Below, piece by piece: positions 9,590-18,619 of a DNA stretch of 64,000 bases. Within the stretch, counting starts at the first letter, position 1. Every line of letters starts with the position of its first letter. The notes beneath the pieces are model-generated. The model was given only the letters and a program-made list of their open reading frames with translations, ran no database searches and was not told where the DNA came from. The translations under genes and the position numbers were made by a program. This DNA is from Dyella terrae (lineage in GTDB: Bacteria; Pseudomonadota; Gammaproteobacteria; Xanthomonadales; Rhodanobacteraceae): contig NZ_CP089414.1 in assembly GCF_022394535.1 (NCBI RefSeq), forward strand, positions 1,240,001 to 1,304,000, given 5' to 3'.

Positions 9590-10692
9590 GTGAATGATCC
9601 CGTCACCGTTCCGTTGGCCTGTTCGCGGGCAGTCCATGCCTGATTGTTCAGAACGTCGAGCACGCGGTCGTTCTCCTCCGGCTTGCCGATCGTGATGCGT
9701 AGTGCGTCTTCAAGTTGCGGGTAGCGCTGTATGTCGCGCACCACAATGCCGGCATCAAGCAAGCACCGATATACCGCACCTGCTTCGTCGAATCGCACCG
9801 CGAGGAAATTGGCCTGCGAAGGCAACACCTGCCGCACACCCGGTGTACCAGCAAGCGCAAGCGCCATGCGTTCGCGCTGCTCCAGCACGATGGCGATGTG
9901 AGATCTGGCTGCGACCTGCCCGGCTTCGGACAATGCCTCCAACGCCAAGGCCACGCATGGGCTCGGCAAGGGATACGGCGCCATGATGCGACGGAGCAAG
10001 GCAATCACGTCCTCATTCGCCAACAGCATACCCACGCGCGCACCCGCGAGCGCCCAGGCCTTCGAAAGCGTGCGTAGCACGGCGAGGTTGTCATATCGGT
10101 CCAGCAGCGATGCCGCGCTCGGAGCATCGGAAAACTCGATATATGCCTCATCGACCACGACCAGCGCACGGCCACGCAGTTCGCGCGCAAGACGCTCCAC
10201 GTCGCTCAATGGCACCAGCTGCCCGGTCGGGTTGTTGGGCGTGCATACGAACACCAGCTTGACCGCGGGCGTCATGGTGGCCAGCACCGTATCCGCATCC
10301 AGCCTGAAGTCCGCATCGAGGGACACAGTGACGACGCCGGCGTTTTGGATACGTGCACTCACCGCGTACATGCCGAAGGTCGGCGGCTGGATGGCGATGG
10401 CGTCCTGTCCGGCGCGACAGAACGCGCGCACCAACAGATCAATCGCCTCATCACTACCCCGCCCTACCAGCACCTGCGAGGCGCGCACTCCGTATAGCCG
10501 CGCAAGCGCATCGACCAGCGCCGCGGGCTGCGGATCTGGGTAACGGTTGCACGACAGGTCATGATCACCCAGTGGCGCCCATGCAGACTCGTTGGCATTG
10601 AGCAAGACGCGTCCCCCACTGGCCTCCATGCGCGCGGACGAGTACGGCTGGAGCGCGCGGATTTCTTCACGCGCAAGATCGAGCACGCTCAT
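9586..10692 (-). CDS. hisC: Histidinol-phosphate aminotransferase
   Basis: A PLP enzyme of fold type I that transfers an amino group from glutamate to imidazole acetol phosphate. At 368 residues it is standard. The N-terminus has LLNANESAW and [12 protein letters not shown], substrate- and cofactor-site segments of His[13 protein letters not shown] and the lysine motif [16 protein letters not shown] (Schiff-base Lys) follow. It overlaps both neighbours: hisD ends 3 bases into it and it ends in the hisB start. The operon context makes a histidine role firm, although HisC enzymes can also act on aromatic amino acids. Confidence 0.95.
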   Translation of the reverse strand: MSVLDLAREEIRALQPYSSARMEASGGRVLLNANESAWAPLGDHDLSCNRYPDPQPAALVDALARLYGVRASQVLVGRGSDEAIDLLVRAFCRAGQDAIAIQPPTFGMYAVSARIQNAGVVTVSLDADFRLDADTVLATMTPAVKLVFVCTPNNPTGQLVPLSDVERLARELRGRALVVVDEAYIEFSDAPSAASLLDRYDNLAVLRTLSKAWALAGARVGMLLANEDVIALLRRIMAPYPLPSPCVALALEALSEAGQVAARSHIAIVLEQRERMALALAGTPGVRQVLPSQANFLAVRFDEAGAVYRCLLDAGIVVRDIQRYPQLEDALRITIGKPEENDRVLDVLNNQAWTAREQANGTVTGSFT

Positions 10693-11996
10693 GCTGCGTC
10701 CTCCAGCGCCGCCAACCGCAGCGTTACTGCACGCCGGTGGGCTTCCAACTGCTCTGCGGCCGCCAGGGTCGCCGTACAGGGGCCGATGGCGCGCAAGCCT
10801 TCCGGCGACAATTCCTGCACGGTGATCTGCTTCTGGAAGCTGGCCACGGAGACGCCGCTGTAGCTGCGTGCATAGCCGTAGGTCGGCAACACATGATTGC
10901 TGCCACTGCAGTAGTCGCCGACGGATTCAGGGGTCCACGGGCCGAGGAACACCGAGCCCGCGCTTTCAATAGAGCCAAGCAGCGAACGCGGTTCGTTGAC
11001 CTGCACGATCAAGTGTTCCGGCGCGTAGCGGTTGCTGACCTCCACCGCCTGCGCGAGCGACGACACCGCAATGAGGCGGCTCTGCGACAGGGCTTGCTCC
11101 GCGATGCCTGCCCGGGGCAAGACAGCGCACTGGCTCGCCACTTCCACCTCGACCGCATCCAACATCGCGAGCGAGGGGCTGAGCAGGATCACCTGCGAAT
11201 CGGGGCCGTGCTCTGCCTGTGAGAGCAAGTCCGCCGCGACAAACGCCGGGTTGGCGCTGTCGTCTGCGATCACCAGCACTTCGGACGGGCCAGCCGGCAT
11301 ATCGATGGCGGCGCCCTCAGGGTCGGCTGATACCTGCAACTTGGCCTCGGTGACCCAGGCATTGCCGGGGCCGAACAGCTTGTCGCACTTGGGCACGGAT
11401 TCCGTCCCATACGCCATGGCCGCAATGGCCTGCGCGCCGCCGAGCTTAAAGACGCGGTGTACGCCGGTGACGCGTGCGGCGTACAAGACAGCGTCATCGC
11501 AGCGACCATCCGGCCGCACCGGCGAGCACAGCACCACCTCCGCACAACCCGCAATACGCGCGGGCACGCCCAGCATCAACGCGGTGGAGGGTAATGGCGC
11601 GCTGCCAGCGGGTACGTACAGGCCCACCCTCTGTATGGGGCGCAGCATGCGCTCGACGCGTACACCACGGGCAGTATCTAGCGCCACTGGTTGCGGTGCA
11701 GCCGCACGATGGAAGGCATCGATGCGCGATGCCGCCTCGTCGATGGCGGCTTTCAACTCAGGAGCAAGCCGGGCTTCCGCCTCGTTCCACTCCCGCTGCG
11801 ATACCTCGATGGCATGCAGCGCACAGCGATCAAGCTTCGCGGTAAGTTCGCGCAAGGCCACGTCACCGTCAGCGCGCACGCGGGCGATGATCTGCTCCAC
11901 GCCGGCACGTAGGCTTTCAGCGCGCGACTGCACCGGGCGTGACAGCGCCGCGCACTGCCCTCGCGTATCTAAGGTATTCCAGTCCAGGCGATTCAT
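10689..11996 (-). CDS. hisD: Histidinol dehydrogenase
   Basis: HisD oxidises histidinol to histidine in two NAD-dependent, zinc-assisted steps. The 435-residue protein shows the conserved [15 protein letters not shown] segment, the [20 protein letters not shown] region (here [15 protein letters not shown]), and the catalytic Glu/His stretch [30 protein letters not shown] lies near the zinc site. It starts 27 bases after hisG and overlaps hisC by 4 bases. Confidence 0.96.
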   Translation of the reverse strand: MNRLDWNTLDTRGQCAALSRPVQSRAESLRAGVEQIIARVRADGDVALRELTAKLDRCALHAIEVSQREWNEAEARLAPELKAAIDEAASRIDAFHRAAAPQPVALDTARGVRVERMLRPIQRVGLYVPAGSAPLPSTALMLGVPARIAGCAEVVLCSPVRPDGRCDDAVLYAARVTGVHRVFKLGGAQAIAAMAYGTESVPKCDKLFGPGNAWVTEAKLQVSADPEGAAIDMPAGPSEVLVIADDSANPAFVAADLLSQAEHGPDSQVILLSPSLAMLDAVEVEVASQCAVLPRAGIAEQALSQSRLIAVSSLAQAVEVSNRYAPEHLIVQVNEPRSLLGSIESAGSVFLGPWTPESVGDYCSGSNHVLPTYGYARSYSGVSVASFQKQITVQELSPEGLRAIGPCTATLAAAEQLEAHRRAVTLRLAALEDAA

Positions 11997-12023
11997 AGGT
12001 TTCGCTCGTTCAGTCCGCCTGCG

Positions 12024-12917
12024 TTACGCAAGCATCTTTTCGACCGGCAGCACGAACATTTCGCGTGCACCAGCCTTCTTGATTTCTTCCAGCTGTCGCC
12101 AGCTGACCTCACCGGCACATAGCGCCTGCAGCATGAGCTGGTCGGGCTGTCCCGCCACCGGTAGCAGCGTCGGCTGCGGTCCGCCAGGCAGTAGCCGGAT
12201 GACCGCATCGAGCGAGCCGCGCGAGGTCTGCAGCAGAAGCAAACGCGATTCGCGTACCTGGATGACACCGTCGAGCCGCTTGAGCAGCAACTCAATCATG
12301 TCGCCACGCTCATCCGAAGGCAGTGCCTGCGGACCGGCCAGCACGGCCTCGCTCTCCAGCAGCACATCCACTTCGCGCAACTGGTTGGCCACCAGGGTGC
12401 CGCCGCTCTGCACCAGATCGCAGATGGCATCCGCGGTGCCAAGTCGCGGCGCGATCTCAACCGAGCCAGCCAGCGTCACCACGCCCGCGTCGACACCGCG
12501 CTCGCGCAACCACTCGCCCAGCAGGCCGGGATACGACGTAGCGATGCGCATGCCCTGCAACTGCGATGCGTCGCGGTAGTCGACTTCCTGTGGCACAGCG
12601 ACCGACAACCGGCAGCGGCCGAAGCCCAGCGGTCGCCATTCGGCGAGTGCCGGGCCACCCAGGCCCGCCGTGAAACGGTATTCGTCAAGCACGTTGCGCC
12701 CGACGATGCCGAGGTCGCATACGCCCTGCGCGATCAGGCCGGGGATATCGTCATCGCGCACCAGCAGCAGGTCGACGGGCTCGCCTTCGCCGAAGCAAAA
12801 AAGCTTGTCGCGACTCTGGCGGAAGGTGAGTCCACAACGGTTGAGCAGTTCCAATGCCGGCTCGGTAAGTCGGCCGGATTTCTGCATCGCAATACGCAGT
12901 CGGTCGCGCGCCTTCAT
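12024..12917 (-). CDS. hisG: ATP phosphoribosyltransferase (long form)
   Basis: HisG condenses ATP with PRPP, the committed and normally feedback-inhibited step. With 297 residues it is the long form, which carries a C-terminal regulatory domain binding histidine and needs no HisZ subunit. Visible features are MQKSGRL near the N-terminus, the RDDDIPGLIAQGVCDLGIVG segment, and the PRPP loop region TLVANQLREVDVLLESEAVL. The regulatory domain begins near residue 225. The ATG overlaps the stop of the upstream TrpR-like regulator in ATGA. Confidence 0.96.
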   Translation of the reverse strand: MKARDRLRIAMQKSGRLTEPALELLNRCGLTFRQSRDKLFCFGEGEPVDLLLVRDDDIPGLIAQGVCDLGIVGRNVLDEYRFTAGLGGPALAEWRPLGFGRCRLSVAVPQEVDYRDASQLQGMRIATSYPGLLGEWLRERGVDAGVVTLAGSVEIAPRLGTADAICDLVQSGGTLVANQLREVDVLLESEAVLAGPQALPSDERGDMIELLLKRLDGVIQVRESRLLLLQTSRGSLDAVIRLLPGGPQPTLLPVAGQPDQLMLQALCAGEVSWRQLEEIKKAGAREMFVLPVEKMLA

Positions 12918-13249
12918 GCCTTGGCCTTATTACTTGCTGAGCGTCGACGAGCCGCACGAGCCGCCGCAGCGAGGTATCCGCCCGCGCCAGCATTGAGATA
13001 ACGCGCCACACGCCCGATGGTGGTGATGCTTACCGCCGTGCGCTCGTGAATCTCGCGATAGGACACCCCTTCAAGCAGGTAAGGCACGACGCGCCAGCGG
13101 TCGACCATGACCTCCAGCTCAGCGGGCGTGCAAAGGTCGTGCAGGAAGGCCGACATCTCATCGGCGTTCTTCAGCGAAAGCAGAGCCTCGCAAAGACTGA
13201 GCTCGGCGGACTCGGCAGGCATCTCGGGATCGATCGATCGGCGCTTCAT
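12914..13249 (-). CDS. TrpR-family regulator of the YerC/YecD (HisR-like) type
   Basis: This is a 111-residue DNA-binding protein of the Trp-repressor superfamily. The core runs from LHDLCTPAELEVMVDRW through LLEGVSYREIHERT to AVSITTIGRVARYLN, which is the helix-turn-helix. As first gene of the his operon, sharing ATGA with hisG, it is the obvious candidate repressor responding to histidine. From memory, comparative genomics names such proteins HisR in Xanthomonadales. The first ATG (13247-13249) has no ribosome site and lies three bases from an operator-like palindrome; a second in-frame ATG at 13220-13222 is an alternative start. The C-terminal tail is Ala/Arg/Lys rich. Confidence 0.8.
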   Translation of the reverse strand: MKRRSIDPEMPAESAELSLCEALLSLKNADEMSAFLHDLCTPAELEVMVDRWRVVPYLLEGVSYREIHERTAVSITTIGRVARYLNAGAGGYLAAAARAARRRSASNKAKA

Positions 13250-13252
13250 AAT

Positions 13253-13270
13253 GTACTAATGCGTTAATAC
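13253..13270. promoter_or_regulatory. TrpR-type operator candidate for the his operon
   Basis: The 18-bp imperfect palindrome GTACTAATGCGTTAATAC has the form GTAnTAAnGCnTTAnTAC, 14 of 18 positions symmetric. The GTACTA half resembles the E. coli trp operator half-site (CTAGTAC arms). It lies directly in front of the TrpR-like gene, so binding there would block transcription of the whole his operon. This is an inference from symmetry, position and family. Confidence 0.6.
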
Positions 13271-13573
13271 AGTGGAGCGCATCTTACCCGGCGAAAATCA
13301 CACAGGCAACCCATCCAACGCGTGCCGCCGCGCTGCGGCCATCCCGACAATGGGCGTGCCACAGCAAGGTATTGCGCTCGGCCAAGGGCCGCACCAGGCG
13401 CTCTACGGGGGACTTCGGCATCGACAGCCCGCGCCATGCCCTGCGCCCCGCAGGACTCCCCGCCTGAACGAAACCGATCCAGCTCCATGCGCCCCGCGCC
13501 GTCCCGATGCCCTCCCGCGAACCTCGCCCCGAAGCCGGCACTCGCCAACGGCACCCGATCGGCGTAAACTAGA
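13271..13573. other. Gap between the his-operon operator and the marR promoter
   Basis: About 300 bp separate the divergent his and marR transcription units. An 85-codon minus-strand frame (13284-13541) crosses it but has no recognisable domain or family similarity, and competing frames of similar length exist on both strands. I call no gene here. The region must carry parts of both promoters. Confidence 0.45.
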
Positions 13574-13588
13574 TAGGTAGCCTACCTA
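13574..13588. promoter_or_regulatory. Perfect palindrome in the marR promoter, probable MarR operator
   Basis: TAGGTAG-C-CTACCTA is a perfect 7-1-7 inverted repeat 22 bp upstream of the marR GTG start. A TAAACT hexamer just before it (13565-13570) could be the -10, so a bound repressor would block the promoter. MarR proteins usually bind short palindromes of this kind in front of their own operon. Confidence 0.65.
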
Positions 13589-13610
13589 CCCAACTCTCCT
13601 GGAGAACGAC

Positions 13611-14069
13611 GTGAGCGCGAACACTTCGGCTGAAGCCGATGCACGCGAACTGGCCGAGCAACTGCGGCCCGCGTTGCGCCGCCTTGTACGCCAGTTGCGA
13701 CGGCAGCCCAGCAACGAACCCATCTCGTCACTGCACGCGCCCCTGCTGATGACCATCCTGGAGAACCCGGGTATCGGCGTCGGCGAGTTGGCCCAGATGG
13801 AAGGCCTGCGTAGTCCGACCATGACCGGGCACATCAACAGCATGGTGGCCGCGGGACTGGTGAAACGCACCGAACCCAGTGAGGGTGACCGTCGCCGCAT
13901 CGGCCTCGTCGTGACGCCGCACGGGCACACCCTGATCGACGCCAAGCGCAAACGGCGTACCGACCAGCTAACTAGAGCGCTGACCCGGTTGTCGCCCGAT
14001 TCGCGTGCAGCACTGTGGGCGGCCATACCCGCCTTGAACGACGTTGAACTGGAAGAGATCGACGCATGA
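13611..14069 (+). CDS. MarR-family transcriptional regulator
   Basis: This is a 152-residue winged-helix regulator. The DNA-binding core is visible: GVGELAQMEGLRSPTMTGHINSMVAAGLVKR, followed by the wing with the conserved DRRR (SEGDRRRIGLVVT). It starts at GTG 13611 with GGAG about 7 bases before it. The stop overlaps the start of the downstream MFS pump in ATGA, so it very likely represses that pump and itself through the palindrome upstream. Typical ligands are phenolic or lipophilic compounds, but nothing in the sequence names one. Confidence 0.88.
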   Translation: MSANTSAEADARELAEQLRPALRRLVRQLRRQPSNEPISSLHAPLLMTILENPGIGVGELAQMEGLRSPTMTGHINSMVAAGLVKRTEPSEGDRRRIGLVVTPHGHTLIDAKRKRRTDQLTRALTRLSPDSRAALWAAIPALNDVELEEIDA

Positions 14070-15607
14070 GCATTCCCGGTACCGCAACCATCGCGCCCTC
14101 ACAGACCGTCCATCGTCCCGACGAACAGGAGATCAACCGGGTTTTCGCCGGCCTTGTGATCGTGCTGGCGCTGGGCGCCATCGACCAGAGCATCGTCGCC
14201 ACGGCCCTGCCCCGCATCGTGAGCGATCTCGGCGGCATGAGCCATCTGTCCTGGGTGGTGACGGCCTATGTGCTCGCCTCCACCGCCACCATGCCGCTCT
14301 ACGGCAAGCTGAGCGACCAGTACGGCCGCAAGCCGGTGATGTACTTCGCCATCTTCATGTTCCTGCTCGGCTCGGTGCTGAGCGGCGCGGCGCGCAATCT
14401 GCTTGAGCTGATTATCTTCCGCGCCATCCAGGGCGCCGGTGCAGGTGGCTTGTTGCCACTGTCGCAAATCATCATCGGCGACATGGTGCCGCCCACGCAG
14501 CGTGGCAAGCGACAAGGTATTGCGGCGGGTATTTTTGCACTGTGCAGCGTGGTGGGGCCGGTGATCGGTGGCGTGATCACCGACGTGCTGTCGTGGCACT
14601 GGATCTTCTACGTCAACCTGCCCGTCGGCGCGGTGGCACTGGTGATCCTCGCCCGCTCGCTGCGCCAGTACACCCCGTTGCATACACGACGCATCGACTA
14701 CCTCGGCTCGCTGCTGATGACCGTCAGCACCGTCGCACTGTTGTTGGTGCTGACGCTTGGCGGCGGCGAATGGCCTTGGCTGTCTGCGCCCATTGCTACG
14801 CTCAGTGCCTTCGCACTAGTCACGGGTGTGCTGTTCATCCGGCACGTAAAGCACGAGCCGGAGCCCGTGCTGCCATTGGACCTGTTCCATAACCGCGTGT
14901 TCGTGATCGCCAGCATCGTGATGGCGCTGACCTTTATGGGGCTAATGGGCGCAAGCCTGTTCTTCCCGTTGTTCTTCCAGTTGGTGATGGGCGTCAGCCC
15001 GGCGCGCTCTGGCTTGTTGACCGGCCCGATGATGATGGGCATCGCGATCTCCGCGCTGTTCAACGGGCGAGTTTTGATGCGCGCCGGCCGCTACAAGCCC
15101 ACCGTGGTGATCGGGCTTGCCGTCGCCACGTTGGCGTTCGGCGTGCTGGCGTGGAGTGCCGCGACGGCGCAGGGCCTGGGCATTATCGAGCCATCCATCT
15201 TCGTACTTGGCCTGGGTCTTGGCCTGGTGATGCCCAACGTGACGATCGCGGTGCAGAGCGCACTGACACCCGTACACCGCGGCGTTGGCACGGCCACGCT
15301 TACCTTCTTCCGCTCACTGGGCGGCCTCATCGGTGTGGCAGGTTCCGGCGCCATTCTCGCGTGGCAGATGCGCAGCCACGGCAACGCAACAGCGCCGTCC
15401 ATTGTCGCCATGCCAGAGGGCGGCGTCGCCCATCCCGCGTGGCAGCACGCGGCCGATGCCGCGGTCATGATGTACCGCCATGCCATCGCGTCGACCTTCA
15501 CGATAGGTGCGTGCATCGTCGCGTGCGCGTTCGTGCTCATCCTGCTCTTGCCGGAGATTCCCTTGCACGATCATCATCACGCCTCACCTGCCCCTGTCGC
15601 CGAGTAA
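14066..15607 (+). CDS. DHA2-type MFS multidrug efflux pump (EmrB/QacA family)
   Basis: This is a 513-residue inner-membrane proton antiporter with about 14 predicted membrane spans. The first span carries the family motif ALGAIDQSIVATALPRI. Motif A is GKLSDQYGRKPVM, and motif C (SVVGPVIGGVI) marks an exporter. The N-terminus is a short polar tail. The start overlaps marR by 4 bases, so the pair forms a classic regulator-pump operon. There is no linked membrane-fusion (EmrA) gene, so it may act alone across the inner membrane. Substrates are unknown. Confidence 0.9.
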   Translation: MSIPGTATIAPSQTVHRPDEQEINRVFAGLVIVLALGAIDQSIVATALPRIVSDLGGMSHLSWVVTAYVLASTATMPLYGKLSDQYGRKPVMYFAIFMFLLGSVLSGAARNLLELIIFRAIQGAGAGGLLPLSQIIIGDMVPPTQRGKRQGIAAGIFALCSVVGPVIGGVITDVLSWHWIFYVNLPVGAVALVILARSLRQYTPLHTRRIDYLGSLLMTVSTVALLLVLTLGGGEWPWLSAPIATLSAFALVTGVLFIRHVKHEPEPVLPLDLFHNRVFVIASIVMALTFMGLMGASLFFPLFFQLVMGVSPARSGLLTGPMMMGIAISALFNGRVLMRAGRYKPTVVIGLAVATLAFGVLAWSAATAQGLGIIEPSIFVLGLGLGLVMPNVTIAVQSALTPVHRGVGTATLTFFRSLGGLIGVAGSGAILAWQMRSHGNATAPSIVAMPEGGVAHPAWQHAADAAVMMYRHAIASTFTIGACIVACAFVLILLLPEIPLHDHHHASPAPVAE

Positions 15608-15616
15608 GGACGTTCG

Positions 15617-16243
15617 ATGATCGCTCCGCGGCGCGATTTACACGTCACGCTGTGTTCCGGCTGGATAGCGATTGCCACTGTGGCTTTCGCTGTCACCGCA
15701 GGCGCCTTGCAATGGATCCGGGCAGATCTCGATGCTATGGCTATGCCATTGAGCGCCTACCTTCGAGGTCCTGGCGGTGTCTGGCTGCGCGGAGCCTACG
15801 ACCTGATGGCCAGCGCACTGGCCTGCCTCGCATGGGCCGGCCATCGCGTTACGCGCGAGAGCTTGCGCAGCGGGCTGGCTAGCGCGCTGTTTGTCGTAGC
15901 CGCCATTACCCTTCCCGTCGTCGGGGCCACGGTGCTCTATGAAAACACGCCAAGCGAGAATCTCGCCCGCCTGCTCCATGGCGTAGCAGCACAGACCACG
16001 TTCCTCTGTCTGGTCATGGGCATGCTTCTGCTATCGACGCGATGGCTGCGCGACGCACGCATGCAGCGCAACCGCTACACCGGCGTCGTGCTTGCCTGGC
16101 TGGCGTTTGTGCAGATGTGGGTTCTGGCGCTCTGGAAGGGCCTGCCACCGGGGCTTACCCAGAAGGCACTGATCGTGCTGATCCTGCTGTGGCTTGCGTG
16201 GGCGGCGCGCCAATTGTGCCCGGCAAGTGCGCAGCCGAATTGA
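15617..16243 (+). CDS. DUF998-type integral membrane protein
   Basis: A 208-residue protein with about six hydrophobic spans (for example CSGWIAIATVAFAVTAGAL, ALFVVAAITLPVVGATVLY and a C-terminal ALIVLILLWLAWAA). The layout and the early SAYLRGPGG segment resemble the DUF998 family, whose function is unknown. It follows the MFS gene by only 9 bases, with AAGGA ahead of the ATG, so it is probably the third gene of the marR operon and may protect the membrane or assist export. A strong terminator follows it. Confidence 0.65.
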   Translation: MIAPRRDLHVTLCSGWIAIATVAFAVTAGALQWIRADLDAMAMPLSAYLRGPGGVWLRGAYDLMASALACLAWAGHRVTRESLRSGLASALFVVAAITLPVVGATVLYENTPSENLARLLHGVAAQTTFLCLVMGMLLLSTRWLRDARMQRNRYTGVVLAWLAFVQMWVLALWKGLPPGLTQKALIVLILLWLAWAARQLCPASAQPN

Positions 16244-16274
16244 CCCAAAGCGCAAGGCACACACATCGAAAGAA

Positions 16275-16298
16275 AAAGGGGCGCCGAAGCGCCCCTTT
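16275..16298. terminator. Bidirectional rho-independent terminator
   Basis: A 10-bp perfect stem (AAAGGGGCGC / GCGCCCCTTT) closes on a CGAA tetraloop, with A-rich sequence on one side and T-rich on the other. It sits between the convergent DUF998 and hutH-like genes and can end both transcripts. Confidence 0.9.
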
Positions 16299-16305
16299 CT
16301 GATCA

Positions 16306-18198
16306 CTACTGCTCGAATACGCGCTGTCGCACCAGCTCGCACACCGTCCGCACATCGCCATCCATCGCGCGGTCGCGCGACATGAAGCCTATGTGCTTGC
16401 GCAGCGTGTCGTGCGCCTCACGCACAGCCGAGCCTGCGTGGAAATCGCCGACGTTCGCCAGCGCGGCCTTCAGTTGCTGCACCTCGCCCACGAACTGCTC
16501 GTAATGCGCATGATCTTCGCGCGGTGCATTGGACACCTTGCCCGCCAGCGCCTGCCAGTCGCCACGTGCGGCGAGGCGGCAAGCGGCATTGAGCATGGCC
16601 TGACGGAAATCCAGCGCCTGCGCGGCGGTGTAGAGCTCCAGCGCAACGACGTAGCTGAGGTCTTCCATCATCTCTAGTACGTGTCGCGCCTCGTTGGCGC
16701 CCATCGACACATGGTCTTCCGCATTCGCGCTGGTCGGCACGGAATACACGCTGGCCGGATGCGCACGCGTAGCCAGGTCGTTCACCAGTGCTGCTGCCGT
16801 GTACTGCACGATCATGAAACCCGAATCGGTGCCGTCTTCATTGCCGGTGAGGAACGCCGGCAGGCCATCATTGGTGGCCGGGTCGACCAGCTTGTTGAGG
16901 CGACGCTCCGAAATGGAGGCCAGCACCGGGATGGCTGCCTTTACGTAGCTCATCGCCAATGCCAACGGCATGCCGTGGAAGTGACCCGCAGAGATCACTT
17001 GCTCTTCGATGAACTCCGCGTCCTCGGCATCCGGGAAGATCAGCGGATTATCGGTGACCGAATTCAGTTCGATATCGATCACACGACAAGCCTGCGCCCA
17101 TGCATCACGCACTGCACCGTGCACCTGCGGCATGCAGCGCAGACAGTAGGCGTCCTGCGGCTGGTGCTTCTTGCCGCCCTTGAACGGCAGGAAGCGTGCA
17201 TAGAACGCTTCGCGACCGTGGCGCTGGTTCGCCGGCACCCAGTCCCAACCGATGTCGAAGGTCAGCGCCTGATCCGCCGGATCCGCCCATGCCTCGGCCG
17301 ACCACTGCTTGAAGCGCGGCACGAGGTGATAAGGGATGTCGACCAGGGTGCTGCCGGCGAGCAGGCCACGGACGTTGGCAGCCACATCGACCTGTCCCGG
17401 ATGCGGGCGCAGCGCATGCACCTCCGGTCGCAGCGCGCCACTGCGGCCAGCGAAAGCATCGAGCGTCATCGCCGCCGCGAGATCCGCCAGCTCCAGCAGA
17501 TGTTCCAGTTCGTCCAGCGCGAGCGTAGCGGTCGCCAGCATCTGCGCCGTGCCGTTGTTCAGCGCCAAGCCTTCCTTGAAGGACAGGCGGATCGACGTGA
17601 GACCCGCGCGCTTGAGCGCTTCGGCGCCCGACAGGCGCTCGCCCTGATAGAACGCTTCGCCACCGCCGAGCAGCACGATGGCCAGATGCGACAGCGGCGC
17701 AAGGTCACCACTGGCGCCCACCGAACCCTTCTCAGGCACCACCGGCACCACGCCCGCATTGAGCATGGCAGTCAGCGCCTTGAGCGTTTCCACACGAATG
17801 CCGGAATGGCCACGCATCAACGTATTGATGCGGATCACCAGCATCGCGCGCACCACGTCCGGCGCGAACGGCTTGCCCACGCACACGGCGTGCGTGGTGA
17901 TCAGGTTGTGCTGCAACTCTTCCAGCAGCGTACCTTCCGGCTTGTCGGGGTGGCCGCCAGGCAACTCATCACGCAGACGATGCGCGCCCAGCAACTTGTC
18001 GGCGTTGCTGCCGAAGCCCGTGGTCACGCCGTAGGTAGGTTCGCCACAGCTCACCTTGTCCGCAAGGAAATCGGCGGCGCGCTGCACGCGCTTGAGCTGC
18101 GCTTCGTCCAGCTCCACGCGCAGCCCCTGCCGGGCAACGGCCACCAGCTGTTCGCGCGTGAGGCTATTGCCGTCCAGGAGTATGGTCTTTGCGGTCAT
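16306..18198 (-). CDS. hutH: Histidine ammonia-lyase-like aromatic amino acid lyase (long form)
   Basis: This enzyme is predicted to remove ammonia from L-histidine to give urocanate. The MIO-forming Ala-Ser-Gly is intact at residues 162-164 (SVGASGDLAPLSH). Tyr56 lies in TYGVTTGFG, and His103 in NLITTHAV, the position where histidine lyases carry Ser/Thr-His. At 630 residues it is over 100 longer than the usual 500-515. Most of the excess is an insertion around residues 285-345, before QDAYCLRCMPQVHG, plus a longer C-terminus. No hutU, hutI or hutG is in the window, so a tyrosine or other aromatic substrate cannot be excluded. GGAG precedes the ATG by 7 bases. Confidence 0.8.
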   Translation of the reverse strand: MTAKTILLDGNSLTREQLVAVARQGLRVELDEAQLKRVQRAADFLADKVSCGEPTYGVTTGFGSNADKLLGAHRLRDELPGGHPDKPEGTLLEELQHNLITTHAVCVGKPFAPDVVRAMLVIRINTLMRGHSGIRVETLKALTAMLNAGVVPVVPEKGSVGASGDLAPLSHLAIVLLGGGEAFYQGERLSGAEALKRAGLTSIRLSFKEGLALNNGTAQMLATATLALDELEHLLELADLAAAMTLDAFAGRSGALRPEVHALRPHPGQVDVAANVRGLLAGSTLVDIPYHLVPRFKQWSAEAWADPADQALTFDIGWDWVPANQRHGREAFYARFLPFKGGKKHQPQDAYCLRCMPQVHGAVRDAWAQACRVIDIELNSVTDNPLIFPDAEDAEFIEEQVISAGHFHGMPLALAMSYVKAAIPVLASISERRLNKLVDPATNDGLPAFLTGNEDGTDSGFMIVQYTAAALVNDLATRAHPASVYSVPTSANAEDHVSMGANEARHVLEMMEDLSYVVALELYTAAQALDFRQAMLNAACRLAARGDWQALAGKVSNAPREDHAHYEQFVGEVQQLKAALANVGDFHAGSAVREAHDTLRKHIGFMSRDRAMDGDVRTVCELVRQRVFEQ

Positions 18199-18280
18199 GC
18201 TTGGCTCCAGCCCGGACGGGCCATCAAGGGAATGTCAGCGACTCGCCGTTCAAAGGCGGCCGCAACGAATGGAAAAGTGT

Positions 18281-18619
18281 TTAATCATGTGCAGGCGCAG
18301 TTTCACAGCGCACCGTGGCACTCAGCATCACCGTAGGGCACTCGCCCGTCACGGCCGATCCGCGCATGCCCGAGTTGCTCAGCTGCACATCCGAAAGACT
18401 GTGGCCCGCCGGGCAGTAGCGTGCGGCGCGCTCTTCAATGGCCGGTCGCATGCTGTCGATCAGCGGGTCTGGCGAAGCATCAGGGGTCGCCGCGCGAAAA
18501 CCGCAAGCAAGGTGGCTTATCTCGTAGACACCCGGCCGGATCTTCCGGGCGGATGTCTCCTCGATCTGGCAACCGGTCAATGACATGGCTGCCATCACCA
18601 CGGTTGCCCAATGCCTCAT
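18281..18619 (-). CDS. Small predicted lipoprotein
   Basis: The 112-residue product begins [21 protein letters not shown]; the lipobox LTGC puts the lipidated Cys at residue 17. The mature part has three more cysteines (ACGF, YCPAGHS, ECPTV) and ends CETAPAHD, so disulfides are likely in the periplasm. I do not recognise the family. Its start overlaps the hisS stop (ATGA), so the two genes are transcribed together, but there is no obvious functional link to HisRS. Confidence 0.7.
   Translation of the reverse strand: MRHWATVVMAAMSLTGCQIEETSARKIRPGVYEISHLACGFRAATPDASPDPLIDSMRPAIEERAARYCPAGHSLSDVQLSNSGMRGSAVTGECPTVMLSATVRCETAPAHD

Noticed and set aside
13284-13541. An 85-codon minus-strand open frame between the his operon and marR
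   Set aside because: There is no recognisable domain and several equal-length frames overlap it on both strands, as expected for chance frames in high-GC DNA.
16681-18336. A 551-codon plus-strand open frame opposite the ammonia-lyase gene
   Set aside because: It lies antisense to a gene with intact catalytic motifs, is Arg/His/Gln rich with no domain, and is a by-product of high GC.
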